A stretch of 64,000 bases of DNA from G963691885 sp963691885 (lineage in GTDB: Bacteria; Pseudomonadota; Alphaproteobacteria; UBA8366; Aestuariispiraceae). This document shows, piece after piece, positions 8,092 through 15,784 of this stretch (its first letter is position 1; every line of letters starts with the position of its first letter). The notes beneath the pieces were generated by a model that saw only the letters and a list, made by a program, of their open reading frames with translations, was not told where the DNA came from and made no database searches. The stretch spans positions 1,178,001 through 1,242,000 of the forward strand of contig OY829843.1 of NCBI GenBank assembly GCA_963691885.1. The letters are read 5' to 3'. The translations under genes and the position numbers were made by a program.

Positions 8092-8709
8092 TCAAATCCT
8101 ATTGTCATACAATCCGCTAACCTCAGATATCTCTATCCCAAGATATTCCCGTGTCTGCACGTCCGACACATGACCTAAAGCCTGGCTGATAACGGCCGTA
8201 TCCTCTTTAAATGTCACGCGCTGATGGTATCCCCAAGTCTTCCGTAAGGTGTGAGAGCCGTATTGTCCGCGAAGCCCGACATTCGCGCACCAAGTTTTCA
8301 CCATATTAATAGCCGTAGGTACGGTCAGCGCATTTCCGCCCTTCTTGGACGGGAATAGTGGTGCGTCACCGGATTCCGGCCGATAGGCACCAAGCCATTT
8401 GTCGATTGCCTCGACAACCTCAGTGTTGACCTTCACCCGGCGGTGTTTCCCCGTCTTGGATTGTTTGACCTCCAGGATGTCTCCCGGTCGCAGATAGTCG
8501 ACCTGCTTCACGCGCAGAGACAATATTTCATTGATCCGAAACGCCGTGTTTACCCCGAGTACGAACAGGCAATAATCGCGGGGGCTGTCTTCTAGGATTT
8601 TTTTGATACGTTTGACGGCTTTGAGGTCCCGGATCGGCGCGACCTTGGTCGAAGATCCCTTTTTGGGATGATTGGGATTTCGGGATTTCACGGCCGTTTC
8701 AGTCTGCAT
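8092..8709 (-). CDS. Short tyrosine recombinase/integrase
   Basis: A 205-residue tyrosine recombinase with a full active site: Arg58 (NTAFRINE), a Lys in the SKTGKHR hairpin, His153 and Arg156 (SHTLRKTWG), His180 (ALGHVSD) and the nucleophile Tyr189 (REYLG). It consists almost only of the catalytic domain and lacks the usual SAM-like core-binding domain, as do FimB/FimE invertases and some island integrases. It could have moved this island or invert a local segment. Its upstream region has a strong inverted repeat (8727-8759) and paired hairpins (8849-9001), which are candidate recombination or autoregulatory sites. The ATG at 8707-8709 is the only sensible start. Confidence 0.85.
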   Translation of the reverse strand: MQTETAVKSRNPNHPKKGSSTKVAPIRDLKAVKRIKKILEDSPRDYCLFVLGVNTAFRINEILSLRVKQVDYLRPGDILEVKQSKTGKHRRVKVNTEVVEAIDKWLGAYRPESGDAPLFPSKKGGNALTVPTAINMVKTWCANVGLRGQYGSHTLRKTWGYHQRVTFKEDTAVISQALGHVSDVQTREYLGIEISEVSGLYDNRI

Positions 8710-8726
8710 AAAAACCTCGCAAAAAT

Positions 8727-8759
8727 CTTAAGTTTTATTTATATATCCGAAAACTTAAG
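8727..8759. repeat. Inverted repeat upstream of the recombinase gene
   Basis: Perfect 10-bp arms CTTAAGTTTT (8727-8736) and AAAACTTAAG (8750-8759) enclose a 13-bp AT-rich centre, 18 bases before the recombinase start codon. It could be the recombinase core site, an autoregulatory operator, or a hairpin in the leader. Confidence 0.6.
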
Positions 8760-8848
8760 GTGTAAAAACGAGTTTGTCTAAAATCAGAAGCCAGAATATC
8801 CTATTAACTTACTGTAACTTATAGATAATATCAAGGTTTCCACAATCC

Positions 8849-9001
8849 TAACTTTTTCCTAAAAGTTAGCTTATTATGTGAAACCCTTGGTGGCTACGGC
8901 TTTGCTGTGAACGATGCACTAAGAATGTCAACGAACGTTGCCAATCAAACACAATGTGAACAGGGCATTCTGTCTTAATGCTAACTTTTAGGAAAAAGTT
9001 A
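8849..9001. repeat. Inverted pair of 22-bp hairpins (MITE-like or invertible segment)
   Basis: The 22 bases at 8849-8870 recur exactly, inverted, at 8980-9001. Each copy is itself a hairpin with stems TAACTTTT and AAAAGTTA around TCCT or AGGA. They enclose 109 bp without a credible gene. The right copy supplies the stop codon of the broken Fic gene, so the unit looks like a small insertion that cut that gene. The neighbouring recombinase may use these sites. Confidence 0.6.
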
Positions 9002-9211
9002 ATGCAAAGAGGTGAGTGTCGTGAAATTGAGAGCTGTTCTTTTAGTGGCTGGCCTAATCGCCGGCATGGCGTCATCTATATCGCGTTGCATTTGTCTTAA
9101 GCGCTCGGCGACAAGTTCACGCTCAGTGCGTTCAAGCTCTTCCGCATTGCGGATATCGTATTTGTTTATGAGAACTGAGGTGCCCGGGTAGACGTATGGG
9201 TCATCCGTCAT
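8999..9211 (-). pseudogene. Fic-family toxin, truncated N-terminus
   Basis: The 70-residue product opens with DPYVYPGTSVLINKYDI and then RNAEELERTERELVAERL, the hallmark N-terminus of Fic AMP-transferases of the cell-filamentation/VbhT type. The catalytic HxFx(D/E)GNGRxxR motif is absent because the frame ends after about 45 family-like residues, with its stop inside the hairpin repeat at 8999. The ATG overlaps the antitoxin stop by 4 bases, as in intact modules. The toxin is inactive. Confidence 0.75.
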
Positions 9212-9432
9212 TCTGCGGCGTCAAAACGGGCCGCACGCCGCGCCGCGCGTTCCCGAAGGTGCGCCAGGCGTTCATCATCTGACCAGCCCTCGCGCTCAAA
9301 CTTTTCAAACAGCGCGACTTGTTCGGCGTCCAAAGGATTGCTTTCCATCTCTTGCAAATGCATCGCCGTACGCAGCGCTTCGCTGCGTACTGAATCGGAT
9401 GTTTTTGAGGTCGATTTGTTATCCTCGGTCAT
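9208..9432 (-). CDS. VbhA-like antitoxin of a Fic toxin
   Basis: A 74-residue helical protein placed directly before the Fic fragment, with a 4-base ATGA overlap. Its central segment LRTAMHLQEMESNPLDAEQV and the following GWSDDERLAHLRERA resemble the VbhA/antitoxin fold, in which an inhibitory helix blocks the Fic ATP site. I do not see the classical S/TxxxE(G/N) inhibitory motif with certainty. Context carries most of the weight. As the toxin is truncated, the antitoxin is now an orphan. Confidence 0.6.
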   Translation of the reverse strand: MTEDNKSTSKTSDSVRSEALRTAMHLQEMESNPLDAEQVALFEKFEREGWSDDERLAHLRERAARRAARFDAAE

Positions 9433-9444
9433 AGTTCTAGTATA

Positions 9445-9553
9445 TCAAATTGGCCGGAATTCTTCAATTTTTGTGCCATAAACCCGCTCTATTCTCACTT
9501 CAGCTCCTAGAGCCCGAGCATCATTGATCACGGTATCCAGAGGGATGCATTCA
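9445..9553 (-). pseudogene. C-terminal remnant of an unknown protein
   Basis: Between two small genes the minus strand reads IECIPLDTVINDARALGAEV and ends RIERVYGTKIEEFRPI before a TGA. It looks like the tail of a soluble protein, has no good start codon and cannot be assigned. It may be only chance coding. Confidence 0.25.
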
Positions 9554-9556
9554 ATC

Positions 9557-9922
9557 TCAGATCAATTGCGAGGCAAGGGTGTAGATCGCACTTGTTGTGT
9601 CGGCAGCAGGTATTTTTTGGAGGAGAAGGTACACCATTGAAAAAAACACTGCTACCGCGCCAGTAAATACCATGGGTCCAAGCTTAAACTTCGCGCTTCC
9701 AGCTAATAATGAGCTAAATCCGGCAAAACCCATGGCAGACATGCCGGCAAAGATGATCACTTGAGGCCAATTCATTTCCTCAAGAAAGAACGACATCGCG
9801 CCTGCTGCGCATAGAAAAAGCGTTGAAACCACCAGCCCAGCTTTGGTTACAGGCCTTTCGCGATCAGAGTCTTTGAATCTGGTCGTTGTTGTGGTGCGCG
9901 TTTTTTGTTTGATCTTGCTCAC
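9557..9922 (-). CDS. Hypothetical membrane protein
   Basis: I do not recognise this 121-residue protein. A basic, Thr-rich N-terminus (KIKQKTRTTTTTRF) would stay in the cytoplasm and is followed by three or four hydrophobic helices (GLVVSTLFLCAAGAMSFFL, VIIFAGMSAMGFAGFSSLLA and MVFTGAVAVFFSMVYLLL). It lies 19 bases after another small membrane protein on the same strand, so the two may form an operon within the island. No function is assigned. Confidence 0.55.
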   Translation of the reverse strand: MSKIKQKTRTTTTTRFKDSDRERPVTKAGLVVSTLFLCAAGAMSFFLEEMNWPQVIIFAGMSAMGFAGFSSLLAGSAKFKLGPMVFTGAVAVFFSMVYLLLQKIPAADTTSAIYTLASQLI

Positions 9923-9941
9923 ACTCTTATCCTTCTTAGCG

Positions 9942-10370
9942 CTAGGCTAGAAACACAACATATCCCCCTAAAGCTGTAACGGCGGCAAGTCGTGCAAAGC
10001 AGTTTGGAAATTTCTCTTGTACCTCAAACAACATATCCAATACGTACTCACTAGGGTTAAACTCGAACTTCCTACAAAGAAAATAGATCGCCACACAGAT
10101 AGCCCCAGGAATACTCAGAGAAATGAATCCCAGTATGTGATCAGGCCAGACCAAAATCGGCAGAAAGACAAAAAGCAAGGGTAAGGCAATGGTTATGAAG
10201 ACAACAGGTATTGCAATAACCATCACGCCGGCTACGTCGAGCCAGAAGTAGATTCTACGAAGCACCGTATACCTGTTCACAGTTGAATCGGTTGTCATCA
10301 AGATGATTGGTGAGACATACGGTGAGAGTAAGCCGATGAGATGAAACATCCAGAGATCGTCGTTTGACAT
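9942..10370 (-). CDS. Hypothetical membrane protein
   Basis: I do not recognise this 142-residue protein. It has about four hydrophobic segments (including VAGVMVIAIPVVFITIALPL, LGFISLSIPGAICVAIYFLC and LAAVTALGGYVVFLA) and a short polar stretch near residue 110. It is the first gene of a minus-strand pair with the membrane protein at 9557-9922. It stands next to the non-coding, hairpin-rich region 10371-10754. No function is assigned. Confidence 0.55.
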   Translation of the reverse strand: MSNDDLWMFHLIGLLSPYVSPIILMTTDSTVNRYTVLRRIYFWLDVAGVMVIAIPVVFITIALPLLFVFLPILVWPDHILGFISLSIPGAICVAIYFLCRKFEFNPSEYVLDMLFEVQEKFPNCFARLAAVTALGGYVVFLA

Positions 10371-10754
10371 GTTTACCCTAAGCGGTCGGCACGGTTAATA
10401 GATTACTAATAAGTGTATGCTATTTTTTCCATAGCATTTACTTTTTTTTACGCACCCTACCGGGCCAGGCTCTAGGGGCGTAAAAGCCCCCCAAGCCCCG
10501 AAATCGGGTCTTGGCCATACGGTGACGATCCCTTGCGCTTAGAAAGCCGGCGTCGATCGACGCCGAAGATTTAAAAGTTTTAGGCTAAGGGCCCTGCCCT
10601 CGCGCACTTCGATAAAAATAGCCCGGGCCGTGGCTCGGCTTCGCCTGCGCCCGCACCCAAACCCGGACGATTTTTCTCTCCGTTTGCTACCCCCTTCTCG
10701 GCGAAGCACCAGGGTTGCATGTGCAACCCATATACCATTGGAAGGAACAGCAAA
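10371..10754. other. Non-coding, hairpin-rich stretch (possible oriT-like or leader region)
   Basis: No credible gene is seen in these 384 bases. They hold GGGGC/GCCCC arms (10475-10490), an 11-bp stem with one mismatch (10491-10501 with 10504-10514) and a perfect 18-bp palindrome, CGGCGTCGATCGACGCCG (10548-10565). Read on the minus strand, TAAGCGCAAGGG near 10530-10541 faintly recalls relaxase nick regions. With a plasmid-type protein and a TraG fragment downstream, a transfer origin is conceivable. A poorly matching -10/-35 region must also lie here for the gene at 10755. Confidence 0.4.
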
Positions 10755-11345
10755 ATGGACACGCAACAACTCGGATTCGACGGCCTTTTGGCTTCAGCGG
10801 CTGAAGATAACCGCCTTTATCATCTCAAACGGCGTACCACTTCCCTGCCCGGCGATATGAGTGCCGGGATCCCCTATTTTAAAGCGTTGATCATTCAGAT
10901 TGATGAAGCGGTCAGAGCGCAAGATTGGGAGTGCGTGCAGGTGCTGGACGATGAGGCCCATGATCTGGCGCTTAAGCTCAACGGCTTTGATCCGGGAATC
11001 CTGGCGCATGACGATGCCCCCGGCTATGAGCTGGCGCGCATGACAGCCGCCGATCCGGGCACCGTGCCGCTTTGGGGACAGGCCGGAGAGTTCACCATCA
11101 CCATAGACAGCCATCCTGTGCGCATCGAAATGAGAGGGATCTTTGCGATTGGCTCTCTTGCGGGGTTCACCGCCCGTGGCGTCAACAATGATCAGCCCTT
11201 TCCTTATCGCAGCTTCATAAGCTCGGGTGTTCCCTGTGATCCAGATATGACACCGGAATCCTTTGCCTATGAGCTGGTCCGCCGGTTTGTGGATGAGGAG
11301 CGTAAAGCCGCCCTGCCCCGTAAACGCCGTAAGGCTAAGAAGTAA
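10755..11345 (+). CDS. Plasmid/ICE-type hypothetical protein
   Basis: The ATG at 10755, after a GGAAGGAAC ribosome-binding site, gives 196 residues (MDTQQLGFDGLLASA). It has no signal peptide or membrane segment, and it ends in a basic tail, RKAALPRKRRKAKK. Proteins of this look are common beside SprT-like and transfer genes on alphaproteobacterial plasmids and integrative elements, from memory; the function is unknown. The gene is followed after 46 bases by the SprT-like gene on the same strand, which supports a shared plasmid origin. Confidence 0.6.
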   Translation: MDTQQLGFDGLLASAAEDNRLYHLKRRTTSLPGDMSAGIPYFKALIIQIDEAVRAQDWECVQVLDDEAHDLALKLNGFDPGILAHDDAPGYELARMTAADPGTVPLWGQAGEFTITIDSHPVRIEMRGIFAIGSLAGFTARGVNNDQPFPYRSFISSGVPCDPDMTPESFAYELVRRFVDEERKAALPRKRRKAKK

Positions 11346-11391
11346 GTTTGTATTTGTATCGTACGTTACAAATTCTATTGTGGAAATCATT

Positions 11392-11907
11392 ATGAAACCG
11401 ACCAAAGACACCTACAACCAGCTCGATCAGGCTTACGATCATTTTAACCAGGTCCTGTTTTCTGGGACCCTGCCTCCCTGCCTCATTACCTTGTACCGCA
11501 AGAAAGGCGCCTATGGATATTTCTGGGGGGATACCTGGAATGAGCGCACCGGCAAGGCTGTGACGGATGAGATTGCCCTAAACCCTGAAACCTTCCGGGA
11601 CCGCACCACGCCAGAGGTACTTTCAACCCTGGTGCACGAAATGTGTCACCTGCAGCAGCATCATTTCGGTAAGGCGTCCCGCAACGGCTATCATAATGCT
11701 GAATGGGCCCTGATGATGGAGGCCGCCGGGCTCGTGCCAAGCGATACAGGAGAACCGGGCGGGAAGAAAACCGGGCAACGCATGACACATTATATAGAGC
11801 CGGGCGGTGTGTTCCGGCATTGTCGTTGGCGGTGGAGGCAGCGGGAAGTTTACCTCCCTGTTGGCGTTCCATCTTTTGGAGCATCCCGAGCACACGATCA
11901 CGGTTGA
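11392..11907 (+). pseudogene. SprT-like zinc metallopeptidase, C-terminus replaced
   Basis: From the ATG at 11392 the protein reads MKPTKDTYNQLDQAYDHFNQ and carries the zinc motif HEMCHLQQHH (HExxH) in STLVHEMCHLQQHHFGK, then GKASRNGYHNAEWALMMEAAGL, as in the plasmid-borne SprT-like family. Up to THYIEPGG (about 11805) it matches the family pattern. After that the frame reads meaningless basic residues to a stop at 11907, because TraG-coding DNA begins in another frame. It has therefore lost its last 20-40 residues through a recombination junction. The metal-binding core is intact, so residual activity is possible. Confidence 0.7.
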
Positions 11908-12307
11908 CGTGAAAGCTGAGCCTTCGGCAGTTGCGATCCAGAATTTCGTGCGCCTGAAGAAAAAGCACTACAGCGTAAATCCGCGCCGTCGTTTCGGGAT
12001 GCCGCATCATTGTATGAACCCCTGGTGGGATATTAAGCCGGATTCTCCTCGTTTTGCGGCCGATTGCCAACTTGCAGCCGCTGACCTGTTGCCCCTTACC
12101 TCGCAGTCGGGGAAGTGGTGGGAGCTTGACGGACGTATTCATGCCGAGAAGATCATCAAGGCTATAGCCCTCCAAAGAGGATCGGTTTCCCCCGCCTGCT
12201 TCTATGACCTCGTGATGTCAATCGAAGGCGATAAGCACAAATGGATAGAGTTTGCCGCTTTTATGGCAACGTGCGGTCACGTCGATGTGCAGCAATCCGC
12301 CGAATGG
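11810..12307 (+). pseudogene. TraG/VirD4 coupling-protein fragment
   Basis: This reads SGIVVGGGGSGKFTSLLAFH (the P-loop), then EHTITVDVKAEPSAVA, then CMNPWWDIKPDS, LAAADLLPLTSQSGKWWELD and FYDLV, the order seen in type IV secretion coupling ATPases of the Ti-plasmid TraG kind. Both ends are missing. Upstream it is joined to the SprT-like gene at about 11810, and downstream it stops at the island end, so the final codons before 12313 come from the permease gene. About 165 of some 640 residues remain. It shows that the island derives from a conjugative element. Confidence 0.8.
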
Positions 12308-12309
12308 AT

Positions 12310-13056
12310 ATAGATCAACAGGATCGAGCGAGAGAGCACGACCTGGCCCGGAAAGCGCAGGCGGGCAACCGCATAGGCGCCGGGGATCGCGAAGAGCAGG
12401 GTGATAAAAACGGTACAGACCGAAACAAGCGCCGTATTCATCAAGAAGGATCCAAAATGGTACTGGGTAAAAAGCTCAATATAGGATCGCAACAACACAT
12501 CAATGCCCTGGCCGATATCAATTGAGAAGTCGAGCGGATTGGCCAACAGGCTCTGCTGGCTTTTGAAGCTGGTCATCAGCATCACATAGAAGGGCAGCAC
12601 GACCACAATGGTGAAGAAGACAAAGGCCAGACCCTTCAAAACCCGGATCAGCAACAGTTCCATATGATAACGCTTCGTGGAACCAGGCTGATATCCATCC
12701 ACACAATTGCGGATTGAAATCGCCGTGATCGCACCCCAGAGGATGAGGGCAATGATCTGATAGAGCGCCTGCTCCCCCAGCCCGACCCCAAAGGGTTGCC
12801 CCAAACCAAAGCCAAGCAGCAACACCACCAGCAACCCGGTGATAGAGGCGATTAAAACGGTCGGATTTTCAAACCGCGACTGAAGATGCAGGGTCAGAAT
12901 GCCGACGACTGCGCCAATCAGCGCCGCCGCCCCGACCGGAGGAACGACGATCAAGCCGGACACCAGCATCAGCAAGACACCAGCAATGATCATCCAGACA
13001 GCGCCCCAAATGGCACCAATCGCGATGGACGAGATATCTACAGTACCTACTCTCAT
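12310..13056 (-). pseudogene. MalG-type sugar permease, N-terminal fragment
   Basis: This holds the first 249 residues of the second sugar permease; the frame then runs ten codons into the island (ending DCCTST) before a stop. Residues 1-120 are an unusual extra set of hydrophobic helices (AIGAIWGAVWMIIAGVLLML, then PPVGAAALIGAVVGILTL and others). The normal permease part starts near residue 132 with LLIRVLKGLAFVFFTIVVVL and continues through the periplasmic loop to AIPGAYAVARLRFPG. The ATG overlaps the stop of the first permease by one base. Its remainder is at 4830-5315. The intact protein would have had about 410 residues. Confidence 0.9.
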
Positions 13057-14348
13057 CAGCCGTCATCCTGCGGTGAGAATTTAAAGAAGATCAGGGCGAA
13101 GAACAGAAGCACGAAGAAGACGACAACAGCGACCGCTGCACCGGCCCCAAGGTTGGAGACCGCAAATGCCTGCTCATACACGTCAACAGTCAGTGTGCGT
13201 GTGCCAGCCGCACCACCCGTCAACAGGAAGATGTCGTCGAACTTGTTGAACGTCCAGATAAAGCGCAGCAGGAACAGCACCGCCAGGATGCCCAGCAATT
13301 GTGGCAAGGACAGATACCAGAACTGTTGCAGTGGTGTCGCGCCATCAATCTCTGCGGCCTCATACATATCAGTGGATATGCTTTGCATGCGCGCCAGTAT
13401 GAAGAGGAAGGAAAGCGGGAAGTACCGCCAGGCCTCAAACGCGACCACCGTTGTTAACGCCATCGGAAAATTGAAGGTCAGACCAAAGAAAGATATCTCT
13501 ACATAGCGCTGACCCAGAAAATTAATCGGGCCGTCAACAGCACCCATCTGCATCAGCATGGCGTTAAACGTGCCCCCAGGCCCTGCATCCAGCAGCAAAA
13601 CCCAGGCGAAGGCGACAGCAATCACCGGCGCGACATAAGGAAACAGAAAGAGACCGCGCAGAATGTTTCGCCACTTGAAAGCGGTATTCAATATCTGGGC
13701 CGCAAACAGCCCCAGAACCAGCGCACCAACCGTTCCGAATATCGTGTAATAAAGAGAGACCTTTAGAACATCCCAGAACGCATCGGATGAAAAGACCCGC
13801 GCGAAGTTCTCAAGCGTGAACTCGAACGAGACCAGCACATTTTCAGCATTGCCTGTAAAAACAGCCTTGCTGTCCCTCGGGCGAACCCCGTTATCAAGAT
13901 AGGATTGTTCGACGGTGGTTGGAATTTCAAGGTTGAAGCGGCCACCGGCATCAATCGTACCAAAGTCACAGGTAAGGTCCTGACCGTCCAGCGCGCATCG
14001 GGGATCGTTCAAAGCCAGGACCAGCCCTGCCGGGATTGTATCCCGCATCACCACATCTTCGACCGGTTTTTTCTGCGACGAATTGCGGATGCGATATCGC
14101 AGGACAACCTCGTCACCAGCCGCCTTGGGCCGTGGGCGAAGTTGCTCATTCGCAAGCGGCTGAGCGGCGCGCAAATCGGCAAGCTGAACCGGTTTGAAAC
14201 TGATCCAGAAGTTCGCCAGAAGCGGCCCCAGAACGATCCCAACGACAATCAGAAATGTCGGCAGGAGCATCGTATAGGCGAGCCGCTTTTCGCGGTTGGC
14301 CAATGCCCCGGTCTTTGTGGGCGGACGTGGTGCAGTGATTTCGGTCAT
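13056..14348 (-). CDS. Sugar ABC transporter permease, MalF type
   Basis: A 430-residue inner-membrane permease of the CUT1 family. The first helix (AYTMLLPTFLIVVGIVLGPL) is followed by about 115 residues predicted to be periplasmic (roughly 60-175, with RYRIRNSSQKKPVEDVVMRD and two Cys), a domain comparable in position to the large P2 loop of MalF. Five more helices follow, with the EAA loop EAAEIDGATPLQQFWYLSLP near residue 335 that contacts the ATPase. It lies between the binding-protein gene and the second permease, with a 1-base stop/start overlap to the latter. Because that partner is split, the transporter is probably non-functional. Confidence 0.9.
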   Translation of the reverse strand: MTEITAPRPPTKTGALANREKRLAYTMLLPTFLIVVGIVLGPLLANFWISFKPVQLADLRAAQPLANEQLRPRPKAAGDEVVLRYRIRNSSQKKPVEDVVMRDTIPAGLVLALNDPRCALDGQDLTCDFGTIDAGGRFNLEIPTTVEQSYLDNGVRPRDSKAVFTGNAENVLVSFEFTLENFARVFSSDAFWDVLKVSLYYTIFGTVGALVLGLFAAQILNTAFKWRNILRGLFLFPYVAPVIAVAFAWVLLLDAGPGGTFNAMLMQMGAVDGPINFLGQRYVEISFFGLTFNFPMALTTVVAFEAWRYFPLSFLFILARMQSISTDMYEAAEIDGATPLQQFWYLSLPQLLGILAVLFLLRFIWTFNKFDDIFLLTGGAAGTRTLTVDVYEQAFAVSNLGAGAAVAVVVFFVLLFFALIFFKFSPQDDG

Positions 14349-14427
14349 GATCTTTCCCGGAAGGGGGTGCCGTTGGGGGTACCGCCGGGCCGCAACTCAC
14401 GCGACCCGGCAGGACACCAGTTCGGTC

Positions 14428-15768
14428 TTAGAGGGCCTTGTGGCCAGCGACGATCTTGTCAGCCGCTTCGTCGAGGCCAATTTCACCGTCGATATACTGA
14501 CGGATGACCTGCGACATGACGCGTGCGTTCACGATCTTGGACGCCGTCTCCAGCTGACCGTCGGACACACCCCAACGATCACCAACGGACAGGCCTGCCA
14601 CGATGTCATCGATGACAGCTTTGGGGTAAATGTTGCTGAGCGGCTCTTTCCGATCAACGCCAACATCCAGACCGGACCACATGGCTTCATAATCGGTTTT
14701 GCCAGCAGCCGACCCTTTGCGGACCGGGAACTTGCCCTCAGGGGACATGCCCAGCCAGTCGCCATACCCTTCTGACAGCGCGAATTTCACAAATTCCTGT
14801 GCCACTTCGGTGTTTGCATCATTGGTAATGCCGAGGTAGCGCACATCGGTATAAGCCGCACCAGCGTCATTTCCGGGACCGGAGAACACGGTGACAAAAC
14901 CGGTTTCCTTTGCCAGATCCTTTGATGTGGGATCATCGTTGATCGTGACCGGCGCGCTATCCCGCAGACCGCCCAGCTCATCCAGCAGAGACGGCGACCA
15001 GATGATCATGGCCGCCTTACCGCCCAGATAAAGCTCCCGCGACTGTTTCCAGTAAAGGTCACCGGCGGGCGAGGCTGCTGCGATCGTCTTGTAGAACTCA
15101 AGAACGGTTTTAAGTTTCGATGTGTCCTCGTTGATCGACCCGTCCGCATTCACAGGGGAATACCCGGCGGCAAGCGAGATATGCTCGATCAGCTGCATCA
15201 TATAGGTTTCATCGATCTTGGTTGCGGCGACGAAACCATACATTTCCGGCGGATTGTGCAATTTGCCAATCGCGGCCTCGATATCGTTAAAGGTCTTTGG
15301 CGGGTTCAGGCCCATTTCCTTGAACTTGTCTGCGCGATAGACGACCAGCTGTGTCCAGCCATCGGTCGGGACAGACACGATTTCGCCATTGGATTTGGCC
15401 ATATTAACCGGGCCAGCAGCGAAGGACCCCATGCCCAGATCTTCCACAACCTCTGTCGCAGCACCCGCATCAAGAATACCGGCCGACGCAAAGGGCAGCA
15501 GATGCTGAACCGTGTGGTTCAGAATGTCCGGCAGATCGCCAGCGCCAAAGGCCGCCGTTGTTCTTGTCGCAACATCCTTTTCCGTGACCGGAACGATTTT
15601 CACGTCATGACCGGTCTTGGCCTTGAAAGCGGCTGCAATCCGCTCTTGCGCGGCCATCCGTTCTGGCTGCTCTTCCATGGTCCACATGGTGATCTCATCG
15701 GCCCATGCGCTTGAAAAGACCGATGCGGAAAGCATCAGACCTGCCGTAAACTTAGCGATATGTTTCAT
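14428..15768 (-). CDS. Sugar ABC transporter substrate-binding protein
   Basis: A 446-residue periplasmic binding protein of the CUT1 type (family 1 extracellular solute-binding). The ATG at 15766-15768 is preceded by GGGAGAAAACAC and starts a signal peptide (MKHIAKFTAGLMLSASVFSS, cleaved after AWA). The mature part shows ITMWTMEEQPERMAAQERIA and then FKAKTGHDVKIVPV, the classic opening of such proteins, and aromatic residues suited to a sugar site (GDLYWKQSRELYLGG). It begins 16 bases after the lacI stop, so it is transcribed from the promoter upstream of lacI. The ligand is probably an oligosaccharide or glycoside. Confidence 0.93.
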   Translation of the reverse strand: MKHIAKFTAGLMLSASVFSSAWADEITMWTMEEQPERMAAQERIAAAFKAKTGHDVKIVPVTEKDVATRTTAAFGAGDLPDILNHTVQHLLPFASAGILDAGAATEVVEDLGMGSFAAGPVNMAKSNGEIVSVPTDGWTQLVVYRADKFKEMGLNPPKTFNDIEAAIGKLHNPPEMYGFVAATKIDETYMMQLIEHISLAAGYSPVNADGSINEDTSKLKTVLEFYKTIAAASPAGDLYWKQSRELYLGGKAAMIIWSPSLLDELGGLRDSAPVTINDDPTSKDLAKETGFVTVFSGPGNDAGAAYTDVRYLGITNDANTEVAQEFVKFALSEGYGDWLGMSPEGKFPVRKGSAAGKTDYEAMWSGLDVGVDRKEPLSNIYPKAVIDDIVAGLSVGDRWGVSDGQLETASKIVNARVMSQVIRQYIDGEIGLDEAADKIVAGHKAL

Positions 15769-15784
15769 GTGTTTTCTCCCAATT

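Larger units (their letters stand above)
5317..12307. mobile_element. Decayed genomic island inserted in the sugar permease gene
   Basis: About 6,991 bp separate the two halves of a single permease gene. Joining the flanks restores an uninterrupted frame (LLIY-MVPA). The bases ATA stand on both sides (5314-5316 and 12308-12310), consistent with a 3-bp target duplication. The ends are weakly alike when one is reversed (both carry TCGGC followed by a TGC or TTGC). Cargo includes two orphan antitoxins with toxin stumps, a periplasmic protease, a short tyrosine recombinase, small membrane proteins, plasmid-type proteins and a TraG fragment. Several genes are broken, so it is a remnant of a plasmid or integrative element rather than an active one. 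Confidence 0.8.

Noticed and set aside
8866..9075. A 69-residue gene across the hairpin pair
   Set aside because: It reads through both inverted repeats in a frame without any familiar pattern and is best seen as chance.
10539..10769. Minus-strand gene in the hairpin-rich region
   Set aside because: The frame is Arg/Ser-rich, spans palindromes and the ribosome-binding site of the next gene, and has no recognisable protein pattern.
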